Shown: in pieces, positions 59,990 through 64,000 of the stretch
Layout: every line of letters begins with the position of its first letter
Position numbering within the stretch: position 1 is the first letter of the stretch
Assembly: GCA_050084515.1 (NCBI GenBank)
Contig: CM114275.1
Coordinates: 868,001 to 932,000, forward strand
DNA from: Blasia pusilla
Lineage: Eukaryota > Marchantiophyta > Marchantiopsida > Blasiales
Direction: 5' to 3'
DNA length: 64,000 bases
Made by a program: the position numbers and the translations under genes
Notes under the pieces: generated by a model
The model's database searches: none
What the model saw: the letters and a program-made list of their open reading frames with translations, nothing else
Told to the model about the DNA's origin: nothing

Positions 59990-60726
59990 TACTTATTAAG
60001 TACCAATTTTTTTTGGGTATAAGAGAATATGTAGAGTAGATGAAGATGGGAATACTTTTATATGAAGAGAGATGGAAATCCTTGGGCTACAACTTGAAGG
60101 ACACACAAATATATGATGACAAAGAGTGGGTCATTCATATGATCATCTTGATAAGTACCACAAGCTGTTTGGAGAATACTAAATTCTACATAAGTAGCAT
60201 AATGAGAATAGATAATGGTTGTATCATATGCATAGAAGGAGTGGAAAAATATAATGAGACTCCCAAGTTATCCTCCTATATACTATAACTCCTCGAATAC
60301 GAGTGCACCAGAAACTAAATTGAATGTGTTAGCCACATTGAATTTAATTGCTATCCACTCTAGATGAACATAAAAAGTGGAGCTTATCCCATGAATCACA
60401 ACCATCAAGGATAGCCACTTCAAATTGATGAGGAAATAAGTAGACGCTAAAGTGAGGATGAAACTGCAAGTAGAGGAATTAACTAACCAAGTGGTATACA
60501 ACTTCTCTAATAGCCACATGGAAAATACCATAAGGAGGCTTATCCATAGGCAATAAACGATAAGCCCCCAAGGACCTAGGGATATAGTATGGGAGATGAT
60601 CTATCATACTATGCAAACACATCTTATATGGAGAGATAAAGCCACATTTTGAATCTATCACGATAAAGCAATCTCAAAAAACCATGCAAATGATCCCAAA
60701 AACATGCATATGATCATTTGCATGTT

Positions 60727-61080
60727 GCATCGGATCATCCCACTCAACATGCAAATGATCTCAAAAAACCATGCATGATAGCCTTCTTATTGATAAGCAA
60801 GGAGTATGAAGAAAAGACCTTGTAAAAACTTCCAAGTCAAGCTCCAAGTTAAGATCTTTTGTATCATCTTCCACAAAAGATGATGTATCACCACTTGAAG
60901 GAGGGTGAAGAGTTTATAACTGTGCCATTATGTCCACATTTTGAATTGGTGGAGAGGGAAGACCCGTAGCTCGAGTTGCACATAAAAGCTCATCAACTTG
61001 CCCCAAAGTAGACTTTGCCAAAGACTTTGTTCTATTGAAGGCCTCCTATGATTTGCATGTTGAGTGGGATGATCCGATGC
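60727..61080. repeat. 30-bp perfect inverted repeat, 294-bp loop
   Basis: The arm at 60,727-60,756 (GCATCGGATCATCC and on to CAAAT) is the exact reverse complement of 61,051-61,080. The ATGCAAATGATC motif also recurs several times at 60,683-60,760. Confidence 0.85.
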
Positions 61081-62364
61081 TAAGGCCTTTGGTTGAAGAT
61101 TCTTCCAATCCCCAAATAGAAAGTGCTAAATAGGTGTGGAGATTTTGCGATGATCCATCGCATCACCCCTTGGAGGGAGGACAAAAATCCAAACTTGAGA
61201 TCACACGCTAACCTTCATAACGAGAAAACCAATGCTTATTGGATGATGGGGAATAGAGAAATAAGAATGAGTGTGTAGAGTGTAGGATGAGGGAGATCAT
61301 GATGGAAATAGTGAAGCACATCAATTTGGCTTAACCAAGTCCAAGAAAAAATTGTGGGAAGCGCACTAGCTAGGATATGGTATAAAGTTAGGGATCAAAG
61401 GTCCATGCATGAATCGACATAACAATGATGTTATGTGTCTACTCCTCTTGAACGTCAATCTCAAGTGTTGCGAAAGTGTACGTTCAGCATGACATGTTCT
61501 CACTACTAATCTACACCCAAACACATTCACATTATTCTCGTCTGTCAATCAGCCTTCAAAGTTCCCAAGTTCTCAACTTGAACCATCACGCTTAGACTTC
61601 CTAATTCCTCACTTTTCAACACGGGGAAGTCTTCATAGACTTCGGACAAACTTTTAGGATAGTCAAAGCATCTATAACGACGCTCGCATGCCTAGCGGTT
61701 CCAACTATCCAACAAACCTTGCATGAGTCCCTAACAGAGATCCCAAAAAAGAGTTATGGATTGGAATCTAAGGGTGACCTCCGAAATCCACTCACGTGGG
61801 CTTGGCTTGGTGTTTGCACCCTAACGCCAACCTCCCAATCCATTTTGTGCCCTTTGTTTGCCCGACGACTCCTCAAAGTGGAGGTCAGGTCCCAAGCATT
61901 CTTGGAGATCTTCCCCCTTATATATAAACTTTAGGGGTTCTCCACCCTCCTCTTATCTTTGGGAAAGACCTGTCGGCCGCTCTTCTTGGCCATCAACCCA
62001 ATTGTCCTTCTGATAATTTATCGGAGATATCTTGATCTCTCCTCATGAGTTTATATGGATCTATAATGCATTTGAACCGGCTTAGCATAACCTTTCCAAC
62101 ACCACCCTATTCGTCCTAAACGCATATCGAGTCTGGTTGTTATGACCCAAAACACAATGAAATCCCAAATACTAGTTAAGCTCAAATTATGGTTTCATCC
62201 TCCTTGGCAACGGATTCTTCCTAGACTCGAATCCTCTCAAGTCTTGGCTCACCTTTGGTTCAAGTTTCTTGAGTCGCGACCATTAACACATGAAACGATC
62301 AATCTTGCACGCATCTCACATCTTATGTCTCCTTTGAGAGACCTCTCCAACGCGCAACCATCTT

Positions 62365-62392
62365 ATTGTGAGCCCACTAGTGGGCTCACAAT
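62365..62392. repeat. 28-bp perfect palindrome
   Basis: ATTGTGAGCCCACT is followed directly by its reverse complement. It is unrelated in sequence to the palindrome family of the giant transposon. No gene lies within it. Confidence 0.9.
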
Positions 62393-64000
62393 CTAATGTT
62401 TTACCTTGGCGCACATTTGGCTATGAGGATCATGAAAGATGATGTCATTTTGCACAAATATAGAAGTAGAATGATTACAAGGAGAGAAGATGGGGTGTGC
62501 ATGAGGTGATGATGAACGACGAGGAGAGGTTAAGTAGGTTAGGAAAGCAGGAAGAGGAAGAGAGGGCAATACGAGTAGTAAATATAGGAGTTGGAAGCAA
62601 GAGTTTAGATGAGATATGTGAGGATGAAAAAGTAGTAGAATTCGATAGTAAATGATGGAGATTATGATGAATAGGAAGAGATGAAGAGGGGAGTAGAAGG
62701 GGATATGGAAATAATGTAGAGAGTGGAATGGATGTTTGAGTATCTAGAGAAACATGGGAGGATGTACGATGAGGAGGGGAACCAAGAGGAGAGGTTGTCG
62801 TTGAATGAGGGCATGTAAAACCAAATAAGCAAATACTATTAGATGGATTATCCAACTCTATATCTATAGAACCAAAGGTAGACATGCCAATCAAGACAAT
62901 ATAAGACATATGATTTGTAATTTTGTGAAAGTATCAGAACAATGATCAAGGTTTAGGGTATAAACAGAGTCGTATTTGTGGACATATTCATGTCCGTGGA
63001 TTCACGTCTATCATATAGAAGAACTTGTCCATATGGGCCCCATCTCCTTTTCTTTCTCATCCTTCATTCTTGCCTTCGTGATCCGCACTCTCGTTTCTTC
63101 CTCCTCCCACCTCCACTTCCTCCCCCCTTATTGGCTCGCTCGCCCTTGCCTTTCCTTCCACCATGAAAGTTTGGGCCCCAACTTTTGCAATCCATGCCGG
63201 TGGACATTGTCCAAAATTTTACTTCCATGTCTGCTTTTTCTACAACCATGATAACGATCATAATAAAAGTAGTGGAATCCATCCAAAAATTTAGATAGAG
63301 AGAATAAGATCAAGAAACGACGAATTATGATTGAAAGTCACTTTAAGAAAGATATGAAGCAATTAAAATGGAGAAGTGATCTACATGGTATTAAAAAACA
63401 TCACTTGAGAGTATGAATCTAGAATGTCCTTAAGGCGATAGCAAAAGTAGGAACAAGCGAAGTAGTAATGTAAAGTGTTGAAAGAGCAAGAAAAACATAT
63501 GAGAGGGATTGACCTAAAGCAAACCCGTACGCAGAAAAAGGGGCCTACGGAGAAGAAAGAGAAACTAGAAAACCCACTTATTAAGAAAAAAATGAGCTCG
63601 TTAAGACGGTCGAAATAAGACCAAATACACCAGAAATTGATACTTGAGGAGAAAGTTACGAAGGAAATTGGAAAAGGATATGAGGAGAAAGTGAAAGCCA
63701 CCCGCCGATGGGTGATATGAAGGATACCGTCATAATCTTGGGCTTGGCAAAAGATCAAGAAAAGCAAAAAGAATCCCTTGAATTGATCATAACCCATAAT
63801 CACAACATGAGAAGAGCGCAACGTGTGAAATTGCATTATGAATCTATGATCAAAGCCATAAGAGGAAATGGTCCAAAATCTCAAGAAATTTGGAAAAACC
63901 CCAACTCAAAAGAAAAAACTTCAAAATTCAAACTTGAATTAGATATAAAGCCAAAATAATTAGAAGCAAAATCCTAAACAATCCTCCATCACTTTATCCA

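Larger units (their letters stand above)
59990..64000. other. AT-rich DNA without recognised genes
   Basis: Only short frames in mixed phases. A minus-strand frame of 167 codons (63,381-63,884) and an overlapping plus-strand one of 83 codons (63,708-63,959) are open, but neither shows a motif I know. Two structural repeats stand out and are listed separately. Confidence 0.4.

Overview
The window looks like repeat-dominated nuclear DNA from a land plant. One intact spliced gene for a small, probably plastid-targeted protein lies at the left edge. Nearly everything else is transposable-element sequence, nested several layers deep. A bryophyte, lycophyte or fern fits the gene and the transposon content, but the species cannot be fixed from sequence alone. 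All splice sites, boundaries and domain calls were read by eye. Layout: 1-2.4 kb holds the three-exon host gene on the minus strand. 2.4-10.5 kb holds unassigned DNA, a 157-bp tandem duplication, a gag fragment and a plant Transposase_24-like remnant. 10.57-13.4 kb is the protease-RT-RNase H part of a Ty3/gypsy element on the minus strand (family G). 13.4-23.1 kb is a decayed, GC-rich Ty3/gypsy element on the plus strand (family P), inserted into family G with a visible target duplication. Its integrase tail carries a PHD finger. 23.1-23.5 kb is the interrupted end of the family G gag gene. 23,502-49,592 is one very large DNA transposon, about 26 kb. It lies exactly between two halves of the same family G gag codon series: gag stops at 49,595 and resumes in frame at 23,501, with only a TA duplicated. 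49.6-56.25 kb is the rest of the family G array (LTR, internal deletion derivative, LTR, gag start). 56.25-58.2 kb is another family P gag-protease fragment on the minus strand. 58.2-64 kb holds an LTR-like segment beside a long CT microsatellite, then DNA in which I recognise no gene. The giant element is the notable object. Each copy carries two divergent, intron-containing genes. The first is a MULE-like transposase with a WRKY-GCM1/FLYWCH-like zinc finger, a DDE-type core and a SWIM-like end. The second is a long protein joining a ParB-like DGNHR domain to a permuted DNA amino-methyltransferase-like domain (motif IV before motif I, the beta-class order). Introns and spacers of both genes are filled with dozens of copies of a 27-bp palindrome (arm GCAACCCGTCGGA, one spacer base, inverted arm), seen nowhere else in the window. 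Some copies vary symmetrically in both arms. A second copy of the same family (31,354-43,675) sits inside the DGNHR codons of the first. That inner copy is itself rearranged: it contains a 7.3-kb inverted segment and has lost the methyltransferase motif I part. All copies here carry stops or frameshifts, so none is likely active as it stands. Together they outline a transposon family that pairs a DDE transposase with a bacterial-type ParB-methyltransferase gene and its own palindromic repeat set.
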